A stretch of 64,000 bases of DNA from assembly GCF_003416885.1 (NCBI RefSeq), contig NZ_QVPD01000004.1:186001-250000 (forward strand), written 5' to 3'. A program made the translations under genes and the position numbers. Below, piece by piece: positions 43,630 to 54,901 of the stretch (the first letter of the stretch is position 1; each line of letters begins with the position of its first letter). Below the pieces are notes generated by a model. It did not search any database and was not told the origin of the DNA. It worked only from the letters and a program-made list of their open reading frames with translations. Origin of the DNA: Cognatiluteimonas weifangensis (GTDB taxonomy: Bacteria > Pseudomonadota > Gammaproteobacteria > Xanthomonadales > Xanthomonadaceae).

Positions 43630-44527
43630 CGTCGAACCGCTCCATCGCGACACCCTGTCCGCGATCCGCATCCAGCACGACGCGTCCAACGCTTCCCACT
43701 GGTGCTTCATGCACGCGCAGCAGGCGTTCGCGGACTCCGCCTACCGGCCCTGCTTTTCGCCGCGGCTGCTGCGCGAACTGCGTCTGTTCGCGCAGCAGAC
43801 CATCGACGCGATCGGCGCGTCGGCCGCCGAGGACGATACCCATCTCGCCCACATCGTGCTCGCCTCCGACGCCCACGTGTTCAACCTGGGCGGGGATCTG
43901 GAGCTGTTCTCGCAGCTGATCCGCAACCGCGATCGCGACGGGCTGCTGCGTTATGCGCGCGAATGCGTCGACAGCGTGCATCTGCTGCATACGCGCCTGC
44001 ACCCGAACGCGCACACCATCGGCCTGGTCGAGGGCGACGCGCTCGGCGGCGGCTTCGAGCTGGCCCTGGCCTGCCAGACGATCGTCGCCGAAAGCGGCGT
44101 GCAGATGGGGTTCCCGGAAGTGCTGTTCGGGCTGTTCCCGGGAATGGGCGCCTACTCCCTGCTGTGCAGCCGCGTCAGCCCGAAACTGGCCGAGGAAATG
44201 ATGCTCAACGGCCGCATGTACAGCAGCGACGAGCTGCACCGCATGGGCATCGTCGACGTGCTGGTGCCCAAGGGCGAAGGCGTGCGCGCGGTGCACGAGG
44301 CGATCCGCCAGAACCGCAGGATCGCGGCCGCGCGGCTGGCGCTGCACCGGGTGCGGGATCTGGTGCATCCGGTCGCCCTCGACGAACTCATGCGGATCAC
44401 CGAGATCTGGGTCGACACCGCGCTGCAACTCGGCGACAAGTCGCTGCGGACCATGGAACGCCTGGTCCGGGCGCAGTTGCGGCGTCCGCAGGCGCAGGCA
44501 CCGGAAACCACGGCCGGCACGCGCTGA
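43622..44527 (+). CDS. rpfF: DSF synthase RpfF (crotonase fold)
   Basis: A 301-residue enoyl-CoA hydratase-like enzyme that makes the cis-2-unsaturated fatty-acid signal DSF from acyl-ACP. Both catalytic glutamates of the family are present with their 20-residue spacing: Glu146 in LGGGFELALA and Glu166 in MGFPEVLFGLFPGMGAYS. The C-terminal MRITEIWVDTALQLGDKSLR and ERLVRAQ match RpfF closely. A GAGGGGG run precedes the ATG. It converges on rpfC with 9 bp between the stops, the standard rpfF/rpfC layout. Confidence 0.97.
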   Translation: MRNVEPLHRDTLSAIRIQHDASNASHWCFMHAQQAFADSAYRPCFSPRLLRELRLFAQQTIDAIGASAAEDDTHLAHIVLASDAHVFNLGGDLELFSQLIRNRDRDGLLRYARECVDSVHLLHTRLHPNAHTIGLVEGDALGGGFELALACQTIVAESGVQMGFPEVLFGLFPGMGAYSLLCSRVSPKLAEEMMLNGRMYSSDELHRMGIVDVLVPKGEGVRAVHEAIRQNRRIAAARLALHRVRDLVHPVALDELMRITEIWVDTALQLGDKSLRTMERLVRAQLRRPQAQAPETTAGTR

Positions 44528-44536
44528 GCGAGCGCG

Positions 44537-46687
44537 TCAGGCGCCGTCGGAATCCGCTTCCTGCCGGGTCAGGTCGCCGCGTTCGCGCAACGCGGCGAGC
44601 GCCTGCTGCAGCAGCTGGCGCAATTGCTGCAGCAAGCCGTGCCATTCCTGCCGCAGCCGGTCGTTGCCCATGGTCATGCCTTCCGAGGCGCTCGCGGCCA
44701 GGCGCACCGCGCCCATGTTGCCGGCGGCGCCCTTGAGCGCGTGGCAGCCGTCGCGGAATTCGTCCCATTGCGATGCGTTGCCGGCGGTTTCCATGTCGGC
44801 CAGCGCCTTGCGCGCGTCGCGGGCGCACTCGGACAGGAACCGGTGCACGAAATCCTCACCGAGCTTCATCTCGCGCAGTTCTTCGAGGATGTGCTGCGAC
44901 AACGCGGCACCGCCCGCGGTGTCCGCAGCCGCGCCTTTTCCGGCGGCGGGCCCGGGCTCGGGCGCGATCGCGGCCGCGACGCCCTCGCCGACCGCGGCGA
45001 GCTTCTCCAGCAGGCGGTCGATCGCCAGCGGCTTGGTCAGGAACGCATAGGCGCCGGCGCGCTCGCTTTCCAGCCGCGCTTCCGGCGTGGCGTCCGCGGT
45101 CAGCACGATGAAGGGCGTGCGCGCGCGTCCGGCCTCGATGAAGCGCATCTGCTTCATGATCTCGATGCCGCTCACGCCTGGCATGTGCAGGTCGATGATG
45201 ACGGCGTCGTACTGCTGCGCCTCCAGCGCGTTGAGCACGTCGTTGCCGTCCTCGACCACCTGCGGCCGGTGTCCGGCCTTCTCCAGCAGCCGCCGCATCA
45301 CCAGCAGGTTGGCCGCCTGGTCGTCGGCCACCAGGATCCGCAGCGAACGCACCCGCGCACGATGGCGCACGAACGGGTCGTCGAAGGCGATGACGTTGCT
45401 GGATTCGGTCGCAGCAGCGCCGGTGGCCGCACCCAGCCGGAACGGAAGCTCGAACCAGAACATCGAACCGGCGCCGAGCCGGCTCTCCACGCCGATCCTG
45501 CCGCCCAGCAGCTCGGTCAGCACCTTGGCGATCGTGGTCCCCAGGCCGGTGCCGCCGAAGCGGCGCCCGCGGCCGGAATCGACCTGCTCGAAGGCATCGA
45601 AGATGCGCCCGAGATAATCCTCCGGAATGCCGATGCCGGTGTCGCGCACGCAGAACCGCAGCCGCGCCCCGGCCGCGTCCGCCTGCAGCAACTGCACGTC
45701 GAGCGAGACCTTGCCGTGCTCGGTGAACTTGATCGCGTTGGACAGCAGGTTGATCAGGATCTGGCGCACGTGACCGCTGTCGCCGTGCAGGGCGTCGGGG
45801 ACCTCGCGCGCGATGCCGGTTTCCAGCGTCAGCCCCTTGGCCTGGGCGCTGGGCAGCAGCATCACGTGCACGCTCCGGGTCAATTCGACCAGGCTGAAAT
45901 CGGTATCGCTGCGCCTGAGTTTGCCGGCCTCGATGGTGGCGAAATCGAGCACGTCGTCGACCAGCAGCTGCAGCGCCCGCGCCGAGGTCCGGATCACCTC
46001 GGCGCTGTCGCGCTGCTCGGGGCTCATCGGCGTGGTCGCCAGCAGTTCGGCCATGCCGACGATGCCGTTGAGCGGGGTGCGCAACTCGTGGCTCATGTTG
46101 GCCAGGAAGCGGCTCTTGGCCTCGCTCGCGGCCTTGGCCGCCTCGGTGGCGCGGGTCAACGCCCGCAGCAGCGAGCTCAGGTACAGCGGCACCGCCACCA
46201 GCCCGCCCAGCAGGCCCCAGCCGAGCCATGGATTGGCCTGCCAGTACGGCGTGCGCAGGATCACGATCAGGAAGGTGACCACCGCGAACCCGATCGCCGC
46301 ATGCAGGAACCGCGACCCGAAGCGCAGGCCGTTGCCGACCGTCACCCACATCAGGATCACGTACATCGGCGCCAGCAGCTCGCCCAGCAGCACCATGCCG
46401 ACGCCCATCAGGCTGTAGTCGGCGATCATGCCGAGCACGCGCCGCGGCATCGAGATCCCCGGGCGCGCCAGGATCCAGCCCAGGATCGAGAACGCCACCA
46501 CGAATTCCAGCGCCAGGAACAGCAGCGACAGCCGCAGCGGCGCGGCCACTCCCGGGCGGCCCTCGACCACGCCCGCCAGGTAGGCCAGGACCACCCCCAG
46601 CATCACCAGCCGCACCAGCGCCTGCTGATGCTCGCTGTCGGGGCGGTTGGACAGGCGCGCAGCCAGCAGGGACAGGACCGGGGTCAT
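44537..46687 (-). CDS. rpfC: DSF sensor hybrid histidine kinase RpfC
   Basis: A 716-residue hybrid kinase. The short N terminus keeps the DSEH motif (residues 17-20) at the same place as in Xanthomonas RpfC, where this segment binds DSF. Five membrane helices follow (about 25-175). Then come the HisKA H-box [15 protein letters not shown] (His200), a HATPase with DTGIGIP and [11 protein letters not shown], a receiver with VIIDLHMPG (Asp499), and an HPt with [12 protein letters not shown] (His649). It phosphorylates RpfG and in relatives also binds and restrains RpfF. Its start is 10 nt after the rpfG stop. Confidence 0.96.
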   Translation of the reverse strand: MTPVLSLLAARLSNRPDSEHQQALVRLVMLGVVLAYLAGVVEGRPGVAAPLRLSLLFLALEFVVAFSILGWILARPGISMPRRVLGMIADYSLMGVGMVLLGELLAPMYVILMWVTVGNGLRFGSRFLHAAIGFAVVTFLIVILRTPYWQANPWLGWGLLGGLVAVPLYLSSLLRALTRATEAAKAASEAKSRFLANMSHELRTPLNGIVGMAELLATTPMSPEQRDSAEVIRTSARALQLLVDDVLDFATIEAGKLRRSDTDFSLVELTRSVHVMLLPSAQAKGLTLETGIAREVPDALHGDSGHVRQILINLLSNAIKFTEHGKVSLDVQLLQADAAGARLRFCVRDTGIGIPEDYLGRIFDAFEQVDSGRGRRFGGTGLGTTIAKVLTELLGGRIGVESRLGAGSMFWFELPFRLGAATGAAATESSNVIAFDDPFVRHRARVRSLRILVADDQAANLLVMRRLLEKAGHRPQVVEDGNDVLNALEAQQYDAVIIDLHMPGVSGIEIMKQMRFIEAGRARTPFIVLTADATPEARLESERAGAYAFLTKPLAIDRLLEKLAAVGEGVAAAIAPEPGPAAGKGAAADTAGGAALSQHILEELREMKLGEDFVHRFLSECARDARKALADMETAGNASQWDEFRDGCHALKGAAGNMGAVRLAASASEGMTMGNDRLRQEWHGLLQQLRQLLQQALAALRERGDLTRQEADSDGA

Positions 46688-46697
46688 GGCTGCGGCA

Positions 46698-47801
46698 TCA
46701 TTCCACACCCGGCCGCGGCGTGCTGGCCGAGTAGCGCCGACAGATGTCGCCGAGCCGCTCGCGGCTGCGCAGCAGCGCCTCCACGCAATGCGGATCGAAC
46801 AGGATCCCGCCCTGCCGGCGCAGATAGTCCAGCGCCTCGTCCAGCACCCAGGCCGGCTTGTACGGGCGCGGCGACAGCAATGCGTCGAGCACGTCGGCGA
46901 CGGCGACGATCCGCGCCTCGATCGGGATCGCCTCGCCCGCCAGGCCATCCGGATAGCCGCTGCCGTCGTAGCGCTCGTGGTGGCGCAGCGCGATCACCGC
47001 GCCCTTCTGGATGAAACGGTTCTGGCTGCCGTTGAGCAGCTGGTGGCCGATCAGCGGGTGCCGGCGCATGACCAGGATTTCGTCCTCGTCGAGCGGGCCC
47101 GGCTTCATCAGCACCGCGTCGGGGATGGCGATCTTGCCGATGTCGTGGAGCGGCGCGGCCAGCTCGATCATCCGCACCTCGTCCTCGAACATGCCCAGGT
47201 CCTCGGCGACCAGCCCGGCGATGTGGGCCATCCGCTCCAGGTAGGCGCTGGTGCCGGTGTCGCGGTACTCGATCGCGCGCGCCAGCCGCGACAGCGTCTC
47301 GCGCTCGCGCTCCTCGACCTCGTGCATGCTCGACAGCAATCGCTGCTCCAGCGACAGCGCGCGCTGCTTGACCGACTCGGACTGCTGCCGCAGCTGCAGC
47401 AGGTTGCGGCAGCGCGCCCGCAGCTCGCGCGGGCGGATCGGCTTGACCAGGAAGTCGATGACCCCGGCGTCCAGCGCGGCCTGGCGCACCGGCTCGTCGC
47501 CCACCACCGTGACCAGCACGATCGGCACGTCGCGATGCATCAGCGAGCGGCGGAAGCGGCGCGCGAACTCCAGGCCGTCGATGCCCGGCATGCGGTAATC
47601 GAGCAGCAGCAGGTCCGGGCGGTTGCCCTCGCACCAGTCCAGCGCCGATTGCGGCGCATCGAAGTCGAGCACCTGCAGCTCCGGACTGATGTCCTCGAGG
47701 ATGTGGCGCAGCATCGAGCGTGCTGAAGTCTGGTCGTCGACGATGACGATATTCACGTTGTCGTCCCGGGTTTGAGGCATGCGGCATCCGTGCGCGGCCA
47801 T
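46698..47801 (-). CDS. rpfG: HD-GYP response regulator RpfG
   Basis: The 367-residue response regulator is the output of DSF sensing. It has a receiver with [10 protein letters not shown] (Asp68) and an HD-GYP c-di-GMP phosphodiesterase. The motifs are intact: [12 protein letters not shown] (His219-Asp220), [16 protein letters not shown] (HHE 274-276 and GYP 282-284). It should therefore be active. I list the ATG at 47801, preceded by AAGGA; an ATG at 47780 would remove seven residues and fits the Xanthomonas length better. It is first in rpfG-rpfC; rpfH is missing. Confidence 0.96.
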   Translation of the reverse strand: MAAHGCRMPQTRDDNVNIVIVDDQTSARSMLRHILEDISPELQVLDFDAPQSALDWCEGNRPDLLLLDYRMPGIDGLEFARRFRRSLMHRDVPIVLVTVVGDEPVRQAALDAGVIDFLVKPIRPRELRARCRNLLQLRQQSESVKQRALSLEQRLLSSMHEVEERERETLSRLARAIEYRDTGTSAYLERMAHIAGLVAEDLGMFEDEVRMIELAAPLHDIGKIAIPDAVLMKPGPLDEDEILVMRRHPLIGHQLLNGSQNRFIQKGAVIALRHHERYDGSGYPDGLAGEAIPIEARIVAVADVLDALLSPRPYKPAWVLDEALDYLRRQGGILFDPHCVEALLRSRERLGDICRRYSASTPRPGVE

Positions 47802-47950
47802 GCCGGTATCCTTACCGTGAGCGCGGATTCGGGCAAGTGCCGTGGTGCGGAAGGACCGTGCAGCCGCCCCGGTCGCCCTGGATACGGAGAAACCGGCGCA
47901 CGCGGGCCAAGGTCAGCCGCGACCTGGCCGGCGCATGCGCCGCATCGGCT

Positions 47951-49468
<1,518 letters not shown>

Positions 49469-49555
49469 GTCTTGTCGCTCTGCTCTGGCGCGTCGTGCCT
49501 GCGGAAGCGGAAAGCAGGCACCTTGCTGCACTCGTGATCGGAATAGATTAGCCGG

Positions 49556-49575
49556 GTCCCCGCTTGTGCGGGGAC
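49556..49575. repeat. REP-like hairpin between prfB and lysS
   Basis: GTCCCCGC-TTGT-GCGGGGAC is a perfect 8-bp stem 7 bp after the prfB stop, followed by GACGG. It resembles the hairpin at 19657-19672, so both are probably copies of a genome-wide extragenic repeat. It may also slow transcription or protect the prfB mRNA end. Confidence 0.6.
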
Positions 49576-49582
49576 GACGGCT

Positions 49583-50711
49583 TCAGGCGGCGTCGCTGCG
49601 TTTGGATCCGGCTTGCAGGCCGGATTTCAGGCTGGCCTCGATGAACTCGTCGAGGTCGCCGTCCAGCACCTTCTGCGTGTCGCTGCGCTCCACCCCGGTG
49701 CGCAGGTCCTTGATCCGGGACTGGTCGAGCACGTAGTTGCGGATCTGGCTGCCCCAGCCGATGTCGGACTTGGTGGCTTCCACCGCGTCGCGTTCGGCAT
49801 TGCGCTTCTGCACTTCCAGCTCGTACAGCTTGGCCGCCAGCATCTTCATCGCGCGGTCGCGGTTGGCGTGCTGGCTGCGCTCGGTCTGGCAGGCCACGAC
49901 CACGCCGCTGGGCACGTGGGTGATGCGCACCGCGGACTCGGTCTTGTTGACGTGCTGGCCGCCGGCGCCGGAAGAGCGGTAGACGTCGGTCTTCAGGTCC
50001 GCCGGGTTGATGTCGATGTCGATGTCGTCGTCGACTTCCGGCGACACGAACACCGAGGTGAAGCTGGTGTGGCGGCGGTTGTCGGAGTCGAACGGCGACT
50101 TGCGCACCAGCCGGTGCACGCCGATCTCGGTCTTGAGCCAGCCGTAGGCGTAGTCGCCCTCCACGCGGAAGGTCGCCGACTTGATCCCGGCGACGTCGCC
50201 GCCGCTGACCTCCAGCAGCTCGGTCTTCCAGCCGCGCGATTCGGCCCAGCGCAGGTACATGCGCAGCAGCATCTCGGCCCAGTCCTGCGCCTCGGTGCCG
50301 CCGGCACCGGCCTGGATGTCGACGAACGCGGCATTGGCGTCCATCGGCCCGGAGAACATGCGCTGGAACTCGAGCTGGTCGACGCCGCGCGCATAGCGCT
50401 CCACATCGGCGGCGACGGCGTTGGCGGCGTCCTGGTCGTCCTCGGCCTCCACCAACTCCAGCAGTTCCTCGGCACCGACCAGGCCCTGGCTCAGCTCGCG
50501 GATGCCGGTGACGGTCTTGTCCAGCAGCGAGCGCTCGCGCCCCAGCGCCTGCGCGCGTGCGGAATCGTTCCAGATGTCGGGGCTTTCCAGCTCGCGGTTG
50601 ACTTCCTCCAGCCGCTCTACCTTGCTGTCGTAGTCAAAGATACCCCCTGAGCGCATCCAGCCGGCCGCGGAGGTCGTCGATGCGCTGGCGCACGGGATTG
50701 AGTTCGATCAT
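49583..50711 (-). CDS. prfB: peptide chain release factor 2, programmed +1 frameshift
   Basis: RF2 is encoded in two frames: 50711-50637 (25 codons starting [14 protein letters not shown]), then after skipping base 50636, 50635-49583. The joined product is 375 residues. Tripeptide SPF (RKSPFDSDN) reads UGA/UAA stops, and GGQ ([14 protein letters not shown]) triggers peptide release. The in-frame TGA at 50636-50634 is read by RF2 itself, giving autoregulation. The single-frame model starting at 50656 ([10 protein letters not shown]) would lose the true N terminus. lysS lies 114 bp downstream. Confidence 0.96.
50633..50648 (-). promoter_or_regulatory. prfB: prfB recoding site
   Basis: On the minus strand it reads AGGGGGTATCTTTGAC: an internal Shine-Dalgarno-like AGGGGG, then CTT TGA C. 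This is the classic RF2 +1 slippery element with an in-frame TGA. Confidence 0.95.
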
Positions 50712-50830
50712 TGCCGATCCGCCGACGTGGGAAGGGTGCGAATGATAGCAGCCGCGACCGGGAACCCCGGCCGCCGACGCCGCGGTGCGCACAGCGAATC
50801 CGCCGGCCCGGGCCGCGTCCGGCGGACGGG

Positions 50831-51733
50831 CTAGGCGGGCGGCCGCGCCGACAGCGGCTCCCCCGCTCCCGCGCGTTCGCGCAGCGCGTCGCGGTGGCGG
50901 CGGCTGCACGGCAGCGCCGTGCCGTCCTTCAGGTGCACCCGGGCATCGCCGGTGTCCAGCGGCTCGATCGCGGCGAGTTGATCGAGGTTGACGATGTAGC
51001 TGCGGTGGATGCGCGCGAAGCGCGCCGGGTCGAGCCGCATCTGGATGCCGGCGATGGTGCTGCGCAAGGGGTAGTCGTGGCCGCGCACACGCAGGTTGAC
51101 GTAGTTGCCGGCGGCCTGCAGCCATTCGATGTCCGCCGTCGATACCAGGAATTCGCGCCCCAGTTTGCGCACCAGGAAGCGCTCGGGGCGCTCGACGGGC
51201 TCCGCCGCCGCGCCTTCATCAGGCGCGTCCAGCAGACGGGCTTCGCCCTGCCAGCTGCGCAGCAACCAGCGGTAGGCGAGCATGATCCCGGCGATCAGCA
51301 GGAACGAGCGCAGATCCTTGAGATACTCGTACGCGATCTCGCGGGGCCAGTAGCCGAACACGTAGCGCTCGCCGTGCGCGGCGTAAGCGGCGTGACGCAG
51401 CGCCGCCATGCCGCCGATGTGGAGCAGCGACCAGACACCGCTGGCGGCCAGGTACAAGGGCCAGCGACGGCGCCAGGTGTCCCAATGCAGGGCCCAGCGC
51501 CGGGTGAACCAGGCGGTCGCCGGGACCAGCGCCAGCACCATGAGGTTGCTCGACCATTCCCAGGCCAGCGGCTCCCAGGTCGCCATGGGTTCGCCCCGGC
51601 GCTGGTATTCCAGTATCGCCACGGCGCTGTTGGCGAACGCGTTGATGGCGGTGGCGGCCAGCCAGAACCCCGCTTCCAGCCATGGTTTCCACGGCAGGAA
51701 ACGGCGGTAGGCGGTCGCGGCGGGGCTCGGCAT
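50831..51733 (-). CDS. rpfD: LytTR-domain membrane regulator RpfD
   Basis: A 300-residue protein with about four N-terminal membrane helices (to about 165) and a C-terminal LytTR DNA-binding domain (about 188-285). The latter has FLVRKLGREFLVSTADIEWL, AAGNYVNLRV and RIHRSYIVNLDQLAAIEPL. In Xanthomonas rpfD occupies the same place next to prfB and recJ; its role in DSF signalling is not well defined. It is divergent from an acyltransferase gene, a pairing seen with other LytTR membrane regulators. Confidence 0.9.
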   Translation of the reverse strand: MPSPAATAYRRFLPWKPWLEAGFWLAATAINAFANSAVAILEYQRRGEPMATWEPLAWEWSSNLMVLALVPATAWFTRRWALHWDTWRRRWPLYLAASGVWSLLHIGGMAALRHAAYAAHGERYVFGYWPREIAYEYLKDLRSFLLIAGIMLAYRWLLRSWQGEARLLDAPDEGAAAEPVERPERFLVRKLGREFLVSTADIEWLQAAGNYVNLRVRGHDYPLRSTIAGIQMRLDPARFARIHRSYIVNLDQLAAIEPLDTGDARVHLKDGTALPCSRRHRDALRERAGAGEPLSARPPA

Positions 51734-51885
51734 GCGCGCATTCTAGCGATGGCGGTCGCAGCCTTCCGGCATTCGTCCCCGCCTGCCCCCGGTTCGTCCC
51801 GTGGACCGCGCAGCCCGTCACCCGGGCGTGGCAAGTCCGCGAGCGCCCGGGAAGGATGGCCGCGTCCTCCATCCACGGCCCCGCC

Positions 51886-53091
51886 ATGACTCCGCCCGCC
51901 CCCGCCGCCAGCACCCGCCGCCACGACCTCGACTGGATCCGCGTCCTCGCTTTCGGCCTGCTGATCCTCTACCACGTCGGCATGTACTACGTGACCTGGG
52001 ATTGGCACGTCAAAAGCCCCTTCGCCAGCGCCGCCCTCGAGCCGCTGATGCTCGCAACCTCGCCCTGGCGGCTGGCGCTGCTGTTCCTGGTCTCCGGCGC
52101 GGCCACGGCCTTCATGCTCCAGCGCCCGGACCGCCCCTTCCTCGGCCCGCGCAGCGGACGACTGCTGCTGCCGCTGGTTTTCGGCATGCTGGTGGTGGTG
52201 CCGCCGCAGGCCTATTACGAGGTGGTCGAGGCGCTGTGCTACGGCGATGGCTATCTGGCGTTCTGGGGCCGCTACCTCGCCGCCGACGCCACGTTCTGCG
52301 ACGCCGACGGCTGCCTGATCGTGCCGACCTGGAACCACCTGTGGTTCGTGGCCTACTTGTGGGTCTACAGCGTGCTGTTGTGGTTCGCGCACCGCCTGCT
52401 GCCGGGGACGCTGGCGCGCGGCGGCGGCTGGGTCGCGGCGCGTCTGGCGTCCGCCTGGGGCGTGCTGCTGTGGCCGGCGCTGCTGCTCGCCGTGGCGCGG
52501 GTGACGCTGGCGCCGCGATTCGGATCCACCCACGCCCTGGTGGACGATTGGTACAACCACGCGCAGTACCTGCCGGTGTTCCTGCTCGGCTACTGGATCG
52601 CGCAGGCCGATGCGGTGTGGGAACGGCTGCGCCGGCTGCGCTGGCCTGCGCTGGCGATTTCGGCCATGAGCTATGCGTTCATTGCCTGGTACTTCGGCCG
52701 CTTCGACCACGCCCATCCGCCCGCCGACGCGCTGCGTTTCGCGCAGCGCGGCATCTGGGCGGCATTCCAGTGGTGCACGATCGCCGCCATCCTCGGCTTC
52801 GGCCGGCAGCTGGCACCGCGCGATAGCCGCCTGCTGCGCTACCTGACCCTGGCCGTGTTTCCGTTCTACATCCTGCACCAGACGGTGATCGTGGTGCTGG
52901 CGCACCGCCTGCAGCCGTTGGGCCTGTCCCCGGCCGTGGAGGGGCCGCTGCTGGTCGTCGCCACCTTCGGGGCGTGCCTGCTCGGCTACGAGCTCATCCG
53001 CCGCGTCGGCTGGCTGCGGCCATTGTTCGGCCTGAAGACGCTGCGCGCGCGCGCCTCGGCACCGCAAGCCGGCGTCGAGGCCGCCGGCTGA
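51886..53091 (+). CDS. acyltransferase-3 family membrane protein (OpgC-like)
   Basis: A 401-residue polytopic membrane protein with about ten helices. It opens with RRHDLDWIRVLAFGLLILYH, carrying the conserved Arg/His of acyltransferase-3 enzymes, and has WNHLWFVAYLWVY and FPFYILHQTVIVV. The family O-acylates or O-succinylates periplasmic glucans, lipopolysaccharide or similar glycans; the acceptor is unknown. The start is uncertain: ATG 51886 has no clear Shine-Dalgarno, and ATG 51856 adds ten residues. It is divergent from rpfD, which may regulate it. Confidence 0.88.
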   Translation: MTPPAPAASTRRHDLDWIRVLAFGLLILYHVGMYYVTWDWHVKSPFASAALEPLMLATSPWRLALLFLVSGAATAFMLQRPDRPFLGPRSGRLLLPLVFGMLVVVPPQAYYEVVEALCYGDGYLAFWGRYLAADATFCDADGCLIVPTWNHLWFVAYLWVYSVLLWFAHRLLPGTLARGGGWVAARLASAWGVLLWPALLLAVARVTLAPRFGSTHALVDDWYNHAQYLPVFLLGYWIAQADAVWERLRRLRWPALAISAMSYAFIAWYFGRFDHAHPPADALRFAQRGIWAAFQWCTIAAILGFGRQLAPRDSRLLRYLTLAVFPFYILHQTVIVVLAHRLQPLGLSPAVEGPLLVVATFGACLLGYELIRRVGWLRPLFGLKTLRARASAPQAGVEAAG

Positions 53092-53152
53092 ATCGCGCCG
53101 CGCGAACCGGCTGCGCGGGCCGGCCGGATGCGTCGGGCCGGTTCCGGCCGGA

Positions 53153-54901
53153 TCAAGCCGGCTCGCGGTGTACGGCGACCAGCTGGATGGCGTCGCCGCC
53201 GCGATAGTCGTCGGGCTGCAGCCGATAGGCCAGGCGCACGCGGCCTGGCGGCGGGGTGCCGTCCCAGCCACCGAACTCGATCGCGTCGAGGCGGCGGCCG
53301 TGGTGGTCAAGTTCCAATTTGAGATGGCGCTCGCCGACCACGCGCCAGGCGCTGACCGCGAATTCGCCATCGAACAGCGGCTCGGGATAGCCCTGCCCCC
53401 AGGGGCCGCCGTCGCGCAGCAGACGGGCGTGGGCAATGTCGAATTCGTGCGGCTGCAGCTCGCCGTCGCTGAGCAGCTCGGCCTGCAGCAGCGCCGGATC
53501 CAGCAGCCGCGCGGCCTGGAGATGCAGGGCCTGCTCGAAGCGCGGCAGCGCGGCGCGGGCCAGGCTCAGGCCGGCGGCCATCGCGTGGCCGCCGAAGCGC
53601 TCGATCAGGCCCGGCTGCGCGCTGTCCACCGCCGCCAGCAGGTCGCGGATGTGCAGTCCCGGGATCGAGCGCGCCGAGCCGCGCAGCGCGTCGCCGCCGG
53701 GCTGCGCCGGCGCGAACGCGAACACCGGCCGCTGCACCCGATCCTTGAGCCGGGACGCCACCAGCCCGACCACGCCCGGGTGCCATTGCGGATCGAACAG
53801 GCACAGCGCCGGCGGCAACGTCCCGTCCAGGGCGATCCGCGCCAGCGCGCGCTCGGCGTCCTCGGTCATCTGCTGCTGCACGGCGCGGCGCTCGGCGTTG
53901 ATCCGGTCCAGCGTCGTCGCGAGTGCGCGCGCGTGGCCGGGGTCGTCGCTGAGCAGGCATTCGATCCCCAGCGCCATGTCCTCCAGGCGGCCGGCGGCGT
54001 TGAGCCGCGGCGCCAGCGCAAAGCCGATGTCGGCCGCCGACAGCGTGGCCGGATCGCGACCGGCGACTTCGATCAGGGCGCGCAGGCCGGCACCGCCCTG
54101 CCCGGCGCGCAGACGTCGCAGGCCGGCGCCGACCAGGGCGCGGTTGTTGCGGTCCAGCGGCACCAGGTCGGCGACCGTGCCGACGGCGACCAGGTCCAAC
54201 AGCGCGGAGAGGTCGGGCCGGTGTTGTCGAGCAGTGCGACCATGGATGGCCGCTGTCGGATCCTCGCGATCAGGACGATCGCAAAGGTAACGGCGCAGCG
54301 CCAGCAGCACGTAGAACATCACCCCGACCCCGGCCAGCGCCTTGCTGGGGAAGGCGTCGCCGCGCAGGTTGGGGTTGACGATGGCGTCGGCCGGCGGCAG
54401 CGCATCGCCCGGCAGGTGGTGATCGGTGACCAGCACCTGCCAGCCGCGCGCCCTGGCCGCGGCGATGCCGGCATGGCAGGCGATGCCGTGATCGACGGTG
54501 ACCAGCAGCTCGGGCTGCAGGGCGGCCAGGTCCTCCACCAGGCCCGGCGACAGGCCATAGCCATGCCGCAGGCGGTTGGGCACCGCATGCGAGACGCGGC
54601 GCGCGCCGAGCAGGCGCAGCCCGCGCACGCCGACCGCGCAGGCGGTGGCGCCGTCGCAGTCGAAATCCCCGACCACGACGATATGGCGGTCGGCGGCGAT
54701 CGCCGCGTCCAGCAGCCGCACCGCGGCGTCGAGCCCGCCGAGCGTATCCGGCGGCAGCAGCTGCGCCAGCTTCGGCAGCGCCTGCGCCGGATCGCTGGAG
54801 CCGCGCGCCGCGTGCAGGCGCTGCAGCAGCGGCGGCATCGTCCCCCAGTCGCCGGTGACGGGCGCCGCCGCACGGCGGCGGATCGTGCGGCTCGCGGTCA
54901 C
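53153..54901 (-). CDS. recJ: single-stranded-DNA-specific exonuclease RecJ
   Basis: A 582-residue DHH-family 5'-3' exonuclease for recombination and mismatch repair. Motifs are VVGDFDCDGATACAVG (I), VTVDHGIACHAG, VTDHHLPGD (DHH) and VPLDRNNRALV, and the DHHA1 region carries RFGGHAMAAGLSL. The start is taken as the GTG at 54901, overlapping the rpfE stop (GTGA), because the family N terminus begins just before PPLLQRL. It is translationally coupled to rpfE. Confidence 0.94.
   Translation of the reverse strand: MTASRTIRRRAAAPVTGDWGTMPPLLQRLHAARGSSDPAQALPKLAQLLPPDTLGGLDAAVRLLDAAIAADRHIVVVGDFDCDGATACAVGVRGLRLLGARRVSHAVPNRLRHGYGLSPGLVEDLAALQPELLVTVDHGIACHAGIAAARARGWQVLVTDHHLPGDALPPADAIVNPNLRGDAFPSKALAGVGVMFYVLLALRRYLCDRPDREDPTAAIHGRTARQHRPDLSALLDLVAVGTVADLVPLDRNNRALVGAGLRRLRAGQGGAGLRALIEVAGRDPATLSAADIGFALAPRLNAAGRLEDMALGIECLLSDDPGHARALATTLDRINAERRAVQQQMTEDAERALARIALDGTLPPALCLFDPQWHPGVVGLVASRLKDRVQRPVFAFAPAQPGGDALRGSARSIPGLHIRDLLAAVDSAQPGLIERFGGHAMAAGLSLARAALPRFEQALHLQAARLLDPALLQAELLSDGELQPHEFDIAHARLLRDGGPWGQGYPEPLFDGEFAVSAWRVVGERHLKLELDHHGRRLDAIEFGGWDGTPPPGRVRLAYRLQPDDYRGGDAIQLVAVHREPA

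Noticed and set aside
43563..43919. 118-codon frame overlapping the start of rpfF
   Set aside because: It overlaps rpfF in another frame, has no recognisable domain and is Arg/Ser/Cys-rich like other shadow frames. Only the shorter upstream frame ending at the rpfF start is kept, as a possible leader.
46688..46697. Search for rpfH between rpfG and rpfC
   Set aside because: Only 10 bases separate the two genes, so there is no room for it.
50583..50656. prfB start at the ATG at 50656 in a single frame
   Set aside because: The AGGGGG...CTTTGAC recoding site and the conserved [14 protein letters not shown] first frame show that the true start is at 50711.
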